Origin: Isoetes taiwanensis
Lineage: Eukaryota > Streptophyta > Lycopodiopsida > Isoetales > Isoetaceae
Direction: 5' to 3'
Assembly: GCA_021234155.1 (NCBI GenBank)
Contig: JAJEKV010000064.1
Location: 4,154,001-4,218,000 of the forward strand
DNA length: 64,000 bases
Shown: positions 23,080-34,140 of the stretch, one piece after another
Layout: each line of letters begins with the position of its first letter
Position numbering within the stretch: position 1 is the stretch's first letter
The notes under the pieces: model-generated
The model's input: only the letters and a program-made list of their open reading frames with translations
Told to the model about the DNA's origin: nothing
The model's database searches: none
Made by a program: the position numbers and the translations under genes

Positions 23080-24290
23080 CTATTTTTCAGTATCCAATAT
23101 GACTGCCAAAGAATCCAATTCAGATTTATTGTGTTTCTCATTGCCAAAAATTGCACTAAGTTCAACAGCTCTCTTAGCTGCTGCTTCTAAAGTATCTGGA
23201 CCATCAAGTTCCAATTGTTGCTTCATTTTAGCAGGAAAACCTTGTACAAACCACGTTACTAAATCATCTTGATGTGGTTTAGGATCTAGCTTACTAGCTA
23301 ATTTTGTGATTCTTAAAGCAAAGGATCTGGGATTTTCTCTAGGTTTTATCTGTGCAGACATAAGTTCCTCCTTAATTTCCTTTTTGGTGGGAGTTATTTG
23401 GAAGGTTTCTAAAAACTTTTCTTTTAATTCCTTCCAAGTATTAATCCCATCCATGTTTTCATATATCCAAATAGCTGTTTCCCCTTCCAAAGTGGTAGGA
23501 AAAACCACTAATCGTAAATCATCAGTTTCTTGATTATTTACTATGCTTATATTTTCAAGGGAAAAACTCTGAAATACCCTTATGTTTTGCTAAAATTAAC
23601 AAAACGCCCCTAGTTTTGGGGGTATTTTAATAGAAATTATCATAACTTTTTTGTGATGATCCAAATAAGAATGAGCCTTTCAGAGCTATTGTAAAGGAGG
23701 ATGAGATCTTTCCATCAAAGGTAAGATCATATAAATCGGAGTCTTAAATCACAAGTTATGCTATTTTTAATACACAAGAAAATTGTAGAAATTTCAGAGG
23801 GATTTACGAGACCATAACTTGAGATTTCGAAATCCGATTCAAGAGATAACTTTCATAGAAAGATTTAAATCGCTTCTACAATATATCTGAAAAACTCATT
23901 CTCATTTGGATCATCACAAAAAAGTTATGATTATTTCCATAAAAATACCTCCAAAACTAGGGGCGTTTTGTTAATTTTAGCAAAGCATAAGGGTATTTCA
24001 GAGTTTTTCCCTTTTTTGAAATTGCCTAACGTGAGTTTTAGCATTAGTTTCAGAAGTCTTTCCTGATCCAAACTTTGGATAGGATATGAAATTCTTTGAA
24101 GAACTCGTGGTACATAATGCGCCAATATCTAGAAAAATATCAGATGGCCTTTCAAGAGCAAGTTTTTTCTGCTCTCTTTTCTCTCGTCTCATAGTTCTAT
24201 CAAGTTCTTGTTTTTGTCTAATTTCCTCTCTCTTTCTCTGCTCCTCGGTTAGACTTTTATACATAAATGCCTTCAAGCATCATTAACAAT
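23080..24290 (-). pseudogene. Ty3/gypsy gag, split by a MITE
   Basis: On the minus strand the N-terminal part (about 24276-24012) begins MKAFMYKSLTEEQRKREEIR and includes a basic helical region and TNAKTHVRQFQK. The C-terminal part (23550-23080) contains DDLRLVVFPTTLEGETAIWI, FQITPTKKEIKEEL and LVTWFVQGFP, matching the retrotransposon gag fold of plant gypsy elements. The two parts are separated by an inverted-repeat insertion at 23559-24011. No zinc knuckle, protease or polymerase follows, so the element is truncated. The split is seen directly; the family call follows the gag consensus. Confidence 0.85.
23559..24011. mobile_element. 453-bp foldback MITE inserted in gag
   Basis: The element begins gggaaaaactctgaaatacc and ends with its inverse, ggtatttcagagtttttccc. 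The inverted repeats extend about 125-140 bp with few differences: each side carries caaaacgcccctagttttgg and a cataacttttttgtgatgat stretch. The middle also folds partly on itself. It interrupts the gypsy gag frame, so it is younger than that element. Flanking sequence is ttttcaa on one side and tttttgaaatt on the other, so the target duplication is unclear. It has no coding capacity. Confidence 0.9.
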
Positions 24291-24321
24291 GCTTTCTGAT
24301 CTGATTAGAGGTGTTAATGAT

Positions 24322-26400
24322 GATACGATTCATGTATATTTGGGAAGTTGTAGCAACACAGAATCATAGAACCATAATGAAATAGTAGAACACTGGACTA
24401 AAGAAACTTTATTCATGCATAATTGTTATGGCAGCACCATTAACCACCCAACTGGATCCACTGGGTTACGACAAAACACAAGTGTTATGGCAAATACAAG
24501 TTCTAGCATCTGGCTTATTGGCCTTCTAGACTAATCTAGCTACTCCAAGTAGCCACACATCATAAATGCAATTGCAGATCTGTGATGTCGCTATGGCAGT
24601 GATCTGTGACCCCTTGTCACGTTTTCGGCCATTACTCTCTCATACGGATGAACTATGAAATGTGCCACCCCAATTCGAAACAAGGCTCCGAGCCGGTTTC
24701 AACGAGCTAAAAGTCGCTTCAATCAGAGCTCTAGTTGCGGAGATATGTCCAACTGAAGTTTCAGTTCTATTTATAGATCTCTCTGCGACTTTAGCCTTTT
24801 TTAGCAGGCAGTTGCCTTTTTTCTCAAAAGATCTCCTTGCCTTTAATTAGATTATATGACTTATCATATGGGACATTATCTATGATCTTTTTCTCAACCA
24901 ATAACCATCCCAATGATAGTGCCTCGACCCCTTCCATAAATATCAATGGTTCTTCACACCCAAATGCTATGTTATCCTATGCCCCTTTATATTATTAGGT
25001 GACCTTAGGAATAACATTTACATAGTATTTGCCATAATTCCAATAACCCATTCGCCGTGGACCACTCCCCCGTGCTTGCTCCGTATCAATCCATCCCTTC
25101 TCAAGATAGATCGTTCGCGATCGTCCAAGATACGCTCAATTTCAGTCCATCCCTTCTCAAGAAGGATCATCCCACGATCAACCAAGATACGCTCCATTTC
25201 AATCCATCCCTTCTCAAGATGGATCTTCCATGGTCATCACCAGTCTGAAAGTTTTATAATCCCTGCAAAACTCCAGGAGTAGTTATCGTGGAGACGAGTT
25301 GTCATGGACCGTGGTACGTTATTATCTTTCGTACCTCCGCGGTACTACTTCATTGTATCGCCACCACGATACAGTGTATCTCCAAGATACAGAGCTTACA
25401 AGGGATATATCGTACTGTGGAAGTACGCGGATATCCGTAACTACTCCTGGAGTTTTGCAGGGATTATAAAACTTTCAGACTGGTGATGACCATGGAAGAT
25501 CCATCTTGAGAATGGATGGATTGAAATGGAGTGTATCTTGGATGATCACGGGGTGATCCTTCTTGAGAAGGGATGGACTGAAATTGAGCATATCTTAAAC
25601 GATCGCGGACGATCTATCTTGAGAAGGGATGGATTGATAAAGAGCAAGCACGGGGGAGTCGTCCACGGCAAATGGGTTATTGGAATTATGGCAAATACTA
25701 TGTAAATGTTATTCCTAAGGTCACCTAATAATATAAAGGGGCATAGGATAACATAGCATTTGGGTGTGAAGAACCATTGATATTTATGGAAGGGGTCGAG
25801 GCACTATCATTGGGATGGTTATTGGTTGAGAAAAAGATCATTGATAATGTACCATATGATAAGTCATATAATCTAATCAAAGGCAAGGAGATATTTTGAG
25901 AAAAAAGGCAACTGCCTGCTAAAAAAGGCTAAAGTCGCAGAGAGATCTATAAATAGAACCGAAACTTCAGTTGAACATATCTCTGCAACCAGAGCGCCGA
26001 TGGAAGCGACTTTTAGCTCTTGAAACCACTCGGAGTCTAGTTTCCGAATTGGGGTGGCACATTTCGTAGTTCATCCGTATGAGAGAGTAATGGCCAAAAA
26101 CGTGTCATGGGGTCACAGATCACTGCCATAGCGACATCACAGATCTGCAATTGTATTTATGATGTGTGGCTACTTGGAGTAGCTAGATTAGTCTAGAAGG
26201 CCAATAAGCCAGATGCTAAAACTTGTATTTGCCATAGCACTTGTGTTTTGCCGTAACCCAGTGGATCTGGTTGGGTGGTTAATGGTGCTGCCATATCAAT
26301 TATGCATGAATAAAGTTTCTTTAGTCCAGTGTTCTACTATTTCATTATGGTTCTATGATTCTGTGTTGCTACAACTTCCCAAATATACATGAATTGTATC
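24322..26400. repeat. Large palindrome: two 0.96-kb inverted arms, 152-bp loop
   Basis: The left arm (24322-25285) begins gatacgattcatgtatattt and ends ctccaggagtagtta. The right arm (25438-26400) is its reverse complement with small differences, roughly 95% identical where compared by eye. The loop is 25286-25437. Each arm contains a tandem sub-repeat of about 55 bp (accaagatacgctc...tccatcccttctcaaga) near the centre (left arm 25085-25215). No long frame is present. A transcript would fold into a very long double-stranded RNA. It could be a foldback transposon or two head-to-head copies of one repeat. Confidence 0.9.
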
Positions 26401-26642
26401 AAATGCCTCAAAAAGCCTCTACAAAAAGCCTCTAATAAAAAATCAGACTGCGCAGACCAGCTTTGGGTTTAACCATAATAAGTAATTATATACTTGGATG
26501 CTATGGACGAAATTTGGCCCTGTGATAGAGCACTGGTATATCCACTTATCTTCCAAATTTCAGAAAAAACTAAGAACCTTAACTTAGTCAAATTACTACT
26601 GTAACAGATCTGAAATCCAGCAAAAACAAGGACCAAAAGTCA

Positions 26643-26771
26643 TACAAATGCTTTTTCCTTACAAATTTAGTTGAAGTACAACAAAAGAAAGAGACGTTCT
26701 CATGTTAAGAAGTTATATCCAAAAGGCACTTTCTATTCAAAAACATCCCTCTTACAATCAAACGTGGGCCC
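26643..26771 (+). repeat. Direct repeat copy 1 (129 bp, partner at 29.8 kb)
   Basis: The segment beginning aaatgctttttccttacaaa and ending atcaaacgtgggccc is repeated in the same orientation at 29795-29921 with a few base changes. The copies lie 3.15 kb apart. They might be remnants of LTR ends or a small segmental duplication; no PBS or PPT was identified. Confidence 0.85.
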
Positions 26772-26969
26772 TTGAAAAGGCTTCCTTCTTTTCTGTTTTT
26801 ACTTTTTCTCTGTCCGCTGCTTCTGTTCCGGAATGAACACTGCCCTAATCCGTCATATCCTAACATAACGGCCAGCATCGCACAGAGAAAAAGTAAAAAC
26901 AGAAAAGAAATGCAAAGAAGACTAAATGACTTTAGAGATAAAAAGAGTTATAAATAAATGACATTGAGC

Positions 26970-27060
26970 AAATATCCTAGTTGTAAAGGCATTCCATCCT
27001 TACATGGTTGGTCAAGGGTTCGATTCTGCAGACCTCAACAATTTTAAAATCCAAATTCAA
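26970..27060 (+). mobile_element. SINE-like tRNA-derived head
   Basis: An A-box-like tagttgtaaaggc (26978-26990) is followed 25 bp later by the B-box-like agggttcgattctg (27015-27028). No acceptor stem pairing or complete cloverleaf is seen, so a SINE head is favoured over a tRNA gene. Its 3' end is undefined. Confidence 0.5.
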
Positions 27061-27089
27061 CTATTGCAATTCTTCAAAAATGATTCAAC

Positions 27090-28500
27090 TACTCTAGCAT
27101 TTTCCTTATATATTGTTTTGTGAAGACATGCTTTTCTCCAACATACATTTGTGTATTATTGAAGATAGCTTTTTGAAGACCAAATCCTAGCATCAAATGG
27201 AACATAATATTTTTGAAGATGTTATCCCATTATGAAAATTGAAGATAAGGCTTTATGCAAGAGATGGATCCCATATATTTATTCCTCCAGAAGTTATTCA
27301 AACCCCAAAATCTTTGAAGACCAAATGATGTTAAAGCTATTATCTATTGTTGGAAGACCGTGTTCTCTCAAGATATTTGAAGTTCAAGTATTATGTTGAA
27401 CGTTTTCTAAGTCAAGTATGAAGATTAAGGCACAATGGTCTATATTTTGCTTTTGCAATTTATGGAAGTCTAATATTTAAGTTATTCAATATTTGAAGGC
27501 ATCAAAGGAAGTTGTACAAGTTTTAATTTGTTATTTAAGTAATTATGGATGGCATGATGGAAGTGCTGACCTAGAAAGGCAGCAGCATCCCATGACCTAT
27601 GTAAAAAGTGATGAAAAATTATAAGTGATGTGAAGGAGATAGAGCGCCATACCAGGCAGTAGAGCGAGGGTGCCACTGACCTGGATGGGACTTGCCACCC
27701 TATAATTGATGAAGATGAAGTGATGTTAGAAGTTTTTAGTATTTTTTTCCTTGGAAGACTTCTAGAGATGTTTTTGAAGACTTGAAGACATTTGGACATT
27801 GGATTTTTGTTAAGTTGTGATGCTATTTTGAGGACCAAGTTGAAGACATGAAGACCAAATATATGATTTTTGAAGAATTCATCGGGACGATGAATACTCT
27901 TGGGGGGGAATAATGTAGTGTGGTCTATTTGTTTACATTTTGACACTTTGCACTAAATTGTCATATTTGATGTATGTTTGATGATTTATCTGCTGAAGTT
28001 GAAGATATTATATTTTTTGGATGTTTTATAGGGTGGGCACTTGTAATTGGACTTGAAGGTGTATAAAAGTCCCTTTTAATGGTTGAATATTTGATGAGGT
28101 GGCATGATCTCAGAGGGCATGTGGTTATTGAAGATCTAATGGTGAAGATTGCTTGAAGATGAATGGTCAAGATTTGTTGTGTAAGTTTAAGAGAAGGGGC
28201 ACGTCTCCTCATTCTCTCTTTCTCACTCTTGCTCTTGAAGAGATTATTTTGTCGTAGAGTGCATCTTCCATGGAAGAAATAAATGAAAATGATGAGGATG
28301 AACCTCCTCATTTACGAGCATGTGATTTGTATGTGATTATTCAACTTCAGAATTTTGCTTGATTTCTTGCTAGTAGAATGGGATGCAATCCATTTCCTAT
28401 ATTTTGCAAGCTGCTTCTGCTTTGATCTTTTCTTTCTGTTATTTCTTTCTGTTGGATTACATAAAGTGGTGTGTTTGCCGGGAGAAGCAGCATTCTATTA
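27090..28500. other. Repeat-like stretch with LTR-like features
   Basis: The plus strand is rich in gaagac/ttgaagac words. Around 27876-27911 it reads gaagaattcatcgggacgat and then a G run and gaataatg, resembling the end of a gypsy polyprotein before an LTR. A possible LTR could start at 27913 (tgtagtgtgg) and contains a TATA-like gtgtataaaagtccc at 28049. A second LTR copy was not found. The 154-codon minus-strand frame at 27482-27946 has no family resemblance. Confidence 0.3.
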
Positions 28501-28528
28501 GCATTATATTCAAGAAAACAGCCTTTAC

Positions 28529-28881
28529 CATGAAATCACCAGTGCTGGAAATATCTTGCAGAAGTTCAGAATACTTATAATGAGTATTGCTTCTTTCAAA
28601 ATCAAACAAGAGATGCAACATAAAGGTATGGATCTAATTTTTAAGCAGATGAAAATGTACTTAAAGATAAAAACGTTCTGTTCAATGGGACCAAAAATGT
28701 TCAATGTCTCTCACCCAGTGAATATATAATCATCCAAAACACAAATTTATGTTTTAGAAATAGGCTAAGAAAGAACTTGAATGCAATGATTCACATACCA
28801 GATCATTTTCTAACCAAGTAGTGATTTTATCAATGCTAGATTCTCCAATCTCGAAGGTTTCCAGAGCAATCATATTGGATA
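28529..28881 (-). other. Two exon-like blocks, minus strand, unrecognised
   Basis: On the minus strand, 28881-28799 lies between an acceptor (tatttttcag) and a donor (gtatgtg). It reads SNMIALETFEIGESSIDKIT then TWLENDL. 28573-28529 reads YSELLQDISSTGDFM before a GTAAAG donor. The phases are compatible. No family was recognised. The blocks could be exons of a host gene cut by the LINE insertion just upstream. Confidence 0.35.
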
Positions 28882-28974
28882 CTGAAAAATAGATATTTGA
28901 AGTTATTAAAGCATGTAAAGACCTCTAAGTAGGTCGAAATTGAGAAGTATGGAGATTAGAGCACTTGCCAAAGT

Positions 28975-29734
28975 GTTTTTTGGCTTGAATAGATTGCCGG
29001 AATGGTAGAATAACGGTATGCAACGCTGCCCTAAGATGTGGACCAGTGCATACACCGAAGGAACGCGCTGCCTTGAAGCAGTACTTGGATGCTTGCTTCA
29101 TGGCCAAGCTTTGGGATGCAGAGGCCCTGTCACATGTCAAGGTGGCAAATTATCGACAGCAGGTTAATCCCATGCTCACGAGGGGCCCACACCACTACCT
29201 GTGCACCCATCTACCCATGAAAAAGCGCAGGGTGATTGCTTCCATTCGCACAGGTGCACACCACCTCCGCATTGAGACAGGGAGATGGATTCGGGAGCCG
29301 CGTGAGGACAGAGTCTGTCAATGCTGTCAACAGGGCGCCATTGAGGATGAAAGTCACGCCCTCCAGGCCTGTCCGGCGTACGAGCATATCCGGGCTCGGT
29401 ATGCTCGGTTAGTTGTGCCCCATCAGGCCTTGCATGAGCTACTGAGCACGGCCTCTGTAGGCTTGTTGGGATCGTACCTCCAGGAGGTAATGGATACGCG
29501 GACTCAGTTATGCCCCCCTGTCCGACATTAACCTCAGCTGTACTTGTGATTATGTATATAACTGTGCAGTATGTCAGCATCCTTATTGCTACTAAGGTTT
29601 TTCCCCCGAAAACCCTTCGGGGCGGGGGTTTTTTAATCCTGGTAGTAATACGCCTGCTGCTCTCTCTTTGTACTTGGGTCCCATAGGCCAGTTGGTCTCC
29701 GTGGACGATAAAATCATATTCTATTCTATTCCTA
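28975..29734 (+). mobile_element. 5'-truncated LINE, 3' fragment with TATTC-type tail
   Basis: The frame at 29046-29531 reads YLDACFMAKLWDAEALSHVK, RIETGRWIREP, then a zinc-knuckle-like CQCCQQGAIEDESHALQACP. It corresponds to the C-terminus of LINE ORF2 and stops at 29529-29531. The 3' untranslated region has a GC hairpin (29600-29632). It ends gtctccgtggacgataaaat then catattctattctattcc. The same sequence, inverted, is the 3' end of the LINE at 36.7 kb. This is a 5'-truncated copy, as LINEs often leave. Confidence 0.88.
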
Positions 29735-29794
29735 AAATGACGTTTCCTCGTTTGAGCAATTTTGTTTCATTATTTGTTGAGACATATTAAGATA

Positions 29795-29921
29795 CGAATG
29801 CTTTTTCCTTACAAATTTAATTGAAGTACAACAAAAGCAAGAGACATTCTCATGTTAAGAAGTTATATCCAAAAGGCACTTTCTATTCAAAAACGCCCCT
29901 CTTACAATCAAACGTGGGCCC
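29795..29921 (+). repeat. Direct repeat copy 2 (partner at 26.6 kb)
   Basis: This is the second copy of the block at 26643-26771, in the same orientation, ending atcaaacgtgggccct. After this point the flanks differ. Confidence 0.85.
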
Positions 29922-30071
29922 TTTTTATAGCTTTCCACAAGATGTCTTTTCATATCTTTCCATGTCATTTCCTAATGGTCTAAGAGCCATTATTTTATAT
30001 TCTACTACAATCTAAGGTTCTACTACAACATAATAATAATTTTGACAATTATATAGCGTCTTCTTAGGTCT

Positions 30072-30266
30072 TCACTGGAACTGCACGGTACTGCTACCGA
30101 CTTCATGTCTTCTTTTGCATTTAAAGTGCCCGCCGTAATCCTCAACTTCGGTGTCACTTGCATCTTTGAGATCTTCATCAAAAGTCAAGTTAATCTCGTT
30201 TTCATCGTCCTCATTATCAAGACTTAATTCCATGTATCGCAGACAAGTAAGGGCACTAAACTCCAA
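30072..30266 (-). other. Acidic exon-like frame, unrecognised
   Basis: The minus-strand frame contains ALTCLRYMELSLDNEDDENE, NLTFDEDLKDASDTEVED and ends KCKRRHEVGSSTVQFQ at a stop. It is preceded by an acceptor-like tttag. The acidic stretch followed by a basic tail suggests a C-terminal exon, perhaps of a transposase-like or nuclear protein. No domain is recognised. Confidence 0.35.
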
Positions 30267-30404
30267 TCCAACTGCTCTAATATGGACACACTTCTAGCCT
30301 TGTAATTTAGCATGCAAATTATATGAGTGATGCATACTCTTGTAGCATCAAAGCTGGTACCATGCAAAGGTATATTGCAAGACATATTTAATCAAGAAAA
30401 GAAC

Positions 30405-31581
30405 AGAATAGAGTAGAATAGAATAGAACGTCTTTTAAAATCCACAGAGACGAATTGGCCTATGGAACCCAATAAGAGAGCGAACAGATTTATTACTGTC
30501 CAAATTAAAAAACCTCTGCTCCAAAAGGTGGAAAAAACTGTGGCAGTAATAATGGTGCTGTCAAACTATACAAATATACATATCATGTAATACATATACA
30601 AGTCAAGCAAGTGTTTGGGAACATAGCTGACTCCCCACATCCATGACCACTTGAAGGTATTATCCCAGCATATATACTGAAGCCGTGCTCAATACAACAT
30701 GCAGCGACTAGCCCGGGTAGACGAACTCGGCATAATGTGCCTAGATTTGATTATATGTCGGACAACTCTGGATGGCATGACATTCATCTTCAACGACTCC
30801 CGTTTGGCAGCATCGACAAAGCCTGTCCTATTGTGGCTCCTCAATCCATCTGCCTGTCTCTATTCGGAGACAGTGTGCACTTGTATGAATCGAGGCAATG
30901 AGTCTGCGCCTTTTCATAGGAAGATGAGTAAGCACGTAGCATTGCAAGCCCTGATAATGTGTTGTCTTGACATGTTCCAGAGCGATGGCATTCCAGAGCT
31001 TGCTGAGAAAGCAAGCATCAAGGTACGGCCTCAAGCTGTGGCGGTCTACCTCTATTTGCACATGTATGCAACTATGCACCTGCATATTGCATCTGGCAAG
31101 CTACTGAGCTCGCTTTTCCTTCCAACATGCAATGAGGCGATGTGGTCCCATTGCCACGGTGGAAGCCAGGCTAGGAAGACGTCCATCGTCCATAGTGGCC
31201 ACCTTCTAAAAGTAGACGATGCGATGCTCCAATCAAGAACTGCCGTCTGAAGAGATAAGAAACCTCTCTCCTGCAACAGGATTTGATATGGGACCGTGGA
31301 CTTCACCCCTAGTGCCTGAGCCATGAAGGCCTACTGTACCTACTCCAAGTCATTCCAGGTAGCGAAGGATATTGTAGGGCCCCAGACCTCAACCCCGTAC
31401 AAAAGGACAAGCTCCACAAGACCCTGAGCAACTGCAACTGATGGGCACAATCATATAACTCCATCTATGATGGTTGTTCTGCATTGCATATAGCGCCTTC
31501 CAGGCCATTGTCAATCTTAGATGGATGGGAGCATTCCGATGCATAGTAGAGGGAAACTCCACTCCCAGATACTTGTAGTAG
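30405..31581 (-). mobile_element. LINE 3' fragment, minus strand
   Basis: In the minus direction the copy starts inside ORF2 with YKYLGVEFPSTMHRNAPIHL (about 31570). It continues with VKSTVPYQILLQERGFLSLQ and YLDACFLSKLWNAIALEHVK, then MKRRRLIASIHTSAHCLRIE. It ends at the 3' signature gtctctgtggattttaaaag and a TTCTATTCTATTC tail (30410-30425 inverted). Frames are broken by stops. At 31581 it is cut by the LTR of the gypsy element, showing the gypsy element is younger or recombined here. Confidence 0.85.
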
Positions 31582-32694
31582 TGTGACGGTCCTTCGGCTG
31601 ACACTTGTTGTTACCGAAAATACTTCACACAAAGTTCAAGATCCCATGGGTGCAGGACCTACATGTCGTTCCCAAACCCCAAATAATATGTTGCGGCCCC
31701 CCTAAGGTACGGGTCTCTAGCTCAGGAAAATAACCTTCACCTAGAAGCAACTCGACGTGAGTGTTGAGTGCTTAACACTCGTGGCCTCGGTTTCTGCTTA
31801 TTCTCCCTGGAGAGTTGTGGGCAGACCAAGGTGCCATCCAGGCTAGCAACATGAACGATTGTAAGTATTTCTACAAAAATGCCAACTTGGAGAGAATCTT
31901 ATGATTAAAATATATTTTTGAAGGTAACCAATTCTCACTATTAAATGGAGATCTTATGAAGGCATAATTGTTAGCAAGAGGTATTGAATCCTCGCCATTC
32001 AATTCACAAATAAAGGGCTTACCCATTAAAAGGAAATCTTATGAAGGAATAATTGTTAGCAAGAGGAATTGAACTCTCGCCATTCAATTCACAAATAAAA
32101 GGCTTACCCATTAAAAGGAGATCTTATGAAGGCATAATTGTTAGCCAGAGGAATTGAACCCTCGCAATTCAATTCACAAATAAAGCGCTTAATCAACTCA
32201 CCAAGTATTAGAAAACATTTAGATTAAGGACTTTTATTATTCACCGATGAAATCCTAAGACACTATGCATGAAACCCTATAATGGCAGTTCCGGAATCTA
32301 CAGGATGACGCTGCGGCTCCTCATAGACTCGGCCGGAAGTTTAAATAGAGCATGAAGGTAAGTGATTTGAGCATAAAGAAAATGATAAAGGTCAGATTTA
32401 ATAGATCAAAACAATCAGCTATTTTTATTACAAGAAAATTGCGCAAGAGCGGTGCTTGGTTCACTTGTTACTCCCCTGGCTTTAAATTATTTCTTTCAAT
32501 TATTCAAGAGCTTGTTCTTGAACTGTGTTTACAAATTAATCGCTTCCTCTTCTTCTACATTTTTCTAATGGAAGGATTTCTTAGTTTAAAATATAAGGCA
32601 GTTGTTTAATAGATTAGCTACCTCCGACTGCTTCTTCTAATCCTTGTTCTTAGTTTCTTAATCTTCTGCTTCCTTTATGTCTCTGCTCCTCACA
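31582..32694 (-). repeat. 3' LTR of the gypsy element (left copy)
   Basis: It starts tgtgacggtccttcggctga and ends at cctcaca just before the inverted polypurine tract. The TGTGA...TCACA ends are the usual short inverted termini. It matches the right copy up to about 32555. It contains three 85-bp tandem units (31940-32194). Confidence 0.8.
31940..32194. repeat. Three 85-bp units with a tRNA-like T-arm
   Basis: Unit starts are 31940, 32025 and 32110 (attaaaaggagatcttatga...). Each contains gaggaattgaaccctcgcc, which on the minus strand is a B-box/T-arm-like GGCGAGGGTTCAATTCC. The final unit is followed by gcgcttaatcaactcaccaa, which inverted resembles an A box (TTGGTGAGTTGATTAAGCGC). So half of a tRNA-like or SINE head has been amplified inside the LTR. 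The same array is at 44020-44274 in the other LTR. Confidence 0.75.
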
Positions 32695-33198
32695 TTCCCC
32701 TTTTTCTTTCTTCTCACGTTTCTGTTTCGTAACCTCTCTTTGCCATGCCATCCTTATGCCACGTCATCCTTATGCCACGTCATCTCCCCTTTATTATTTA
32801 ATATAATTTAAAGATAGAATTACAATACAATTCACATCACATTCTTATCCCCTTTAAGATTCGATGTCCTCGTCGAATACAATTCACATCACATCTACAT
32901 TATTGCAAGTTATACTCCTTCTCAACTTCATGTATTGTTTATACTTAACAAGTTTGATACATCTTTTAAATAGTCTTATTCCATGGAATGATATAGATTG
33001 AAAAAGGTTCGGAAAATCTGTAGCATATTTTGCTTCGGCCTCATTTAACCCATTGTATAAGGATTTCTTTGATTGTTCTACTACGCAGCTTTCGTTCCCG
33101 ATACTGCAATATTTGAAATGGCATTACTTCAAAGGTATTGTTCTCCTGGATTAATTGCAAATCCGGAAGCAATTGATCTCCATCATGTAAAGAGGGTT
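32695..33198. other. Gypsy polypurine tract and 3' non-coding region
   Basis: On the minus strand gaagaaagaaaaaggggaa (about 32713-32695) abuts the LTR start TGTGAGG, as a polypurine tract should. The sequence tatgccacgtcatcctta is tandemly repeated near 32745-32785. The rest is AT-rich and non-coding. Confidence 0.65.
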
Positions 33199-34140
33199 TT
33201 AACAAACTGACATGAAAACATCATGAATCTTTACATGTGATGGCAGCTCTAATTGATAGGCTAGGTTCCCCATCCTTTTAATGATTTTGAAAGGACCAGC
33301 ATATCTTGGAGCAAGTTTACTACATTTTCCAATTCTGAGCTGACTTTTCTTTGGTTTCACACGGAGATATACAAAGTTTCCCTCCTTGAATTCTCGACGT
33401 ATTCTATGCTTGTCTGCAAATTGCTTCTGTCTATGTTGTGCTTCTGCTAGCCTGCTTCTTATAAGCTGCACCTTATCTGCATATTCTTCAAACATCTGTC
33501 TAGAAATTTCAGATTTAACCATGGGATCATACCAATTTATTGGAGCATAACAATCCTGTCCGTAAAGTGCTTCAAAAGGTGTCCTATAGATTCCTATTTA
33601 AAATTATTGTAAGCAAACTTTGCTAAGGGTAACAAACCTTCTCATTTCTTTGGATTGTCTTGACAATACATCCACAATGGTTTGTTTGATCTTTGTCTTC
33701 TTTGATCTTTGTTTGCCCATCGATTTCTGGGTGATAGGCTGTGCTCATCTGTAATTGAGTTCTAACTCCCTTGAAAAACGAAGTCCAAAAGTTACTAGTA
33801 AATCTTGGATCTCTATCAGAAACAATACATACCGGAATGCCATGTAAACCAAAGATGTCATGAATAAAGATATTAGCAGTTTCCTTCGTTGTTATTGTTT
33901 TTCTAACTGGAAAGAAATTAGCATGTATAATGAACCTGTCAATCACCACAAGAATAGCATCCTTTCCTGTTTGTATTCTTGGGAATCCTACTATGAAATC
34001 CATGCTAATAGATTCCCATTTTCTTTCTAGAATAGGTAACGGCTGCAAAAGGCCAGGTGCCCTAATCTGTCTGCCTTAACATGCGAACACATCACACAAT
34101 TTCACTTACGAACATAATCTTTTAATCCTACCCAAAAGAA
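33199..34140 (-). pseudogene. Gypsy integrase (core and C-terminal part)
   Basis: The core frame (34048-33623) reads WESISMDFIVGFPRIQTGKD, VSDRDPRFTSNFW and MSTAYHPEIDGQTK, the DDE integrase landmarks around the first two catalytic Asp residues. After a break the C-terminal frame (33522-33199) reads AEAQHRQKQFADKHRIRREF, VYLRVKPKK, LAPRYAGPFKI and YQLELPSHVKIHDVF, the GPY/F module that supports DNA binding. Stops and a frame change between the parts make it non-functional. Confidence 0.88.

Noticed and set aside
24322-26400. LTR pair
   Set aside because: The two copies are inverted, not direct, and no polymerase lies between them.
27482-27946. 154-codon minus-strand frame
   Set aside because: Opposite strand shows a gypsy-like end and repeated gaagac words; the frame has no domain.
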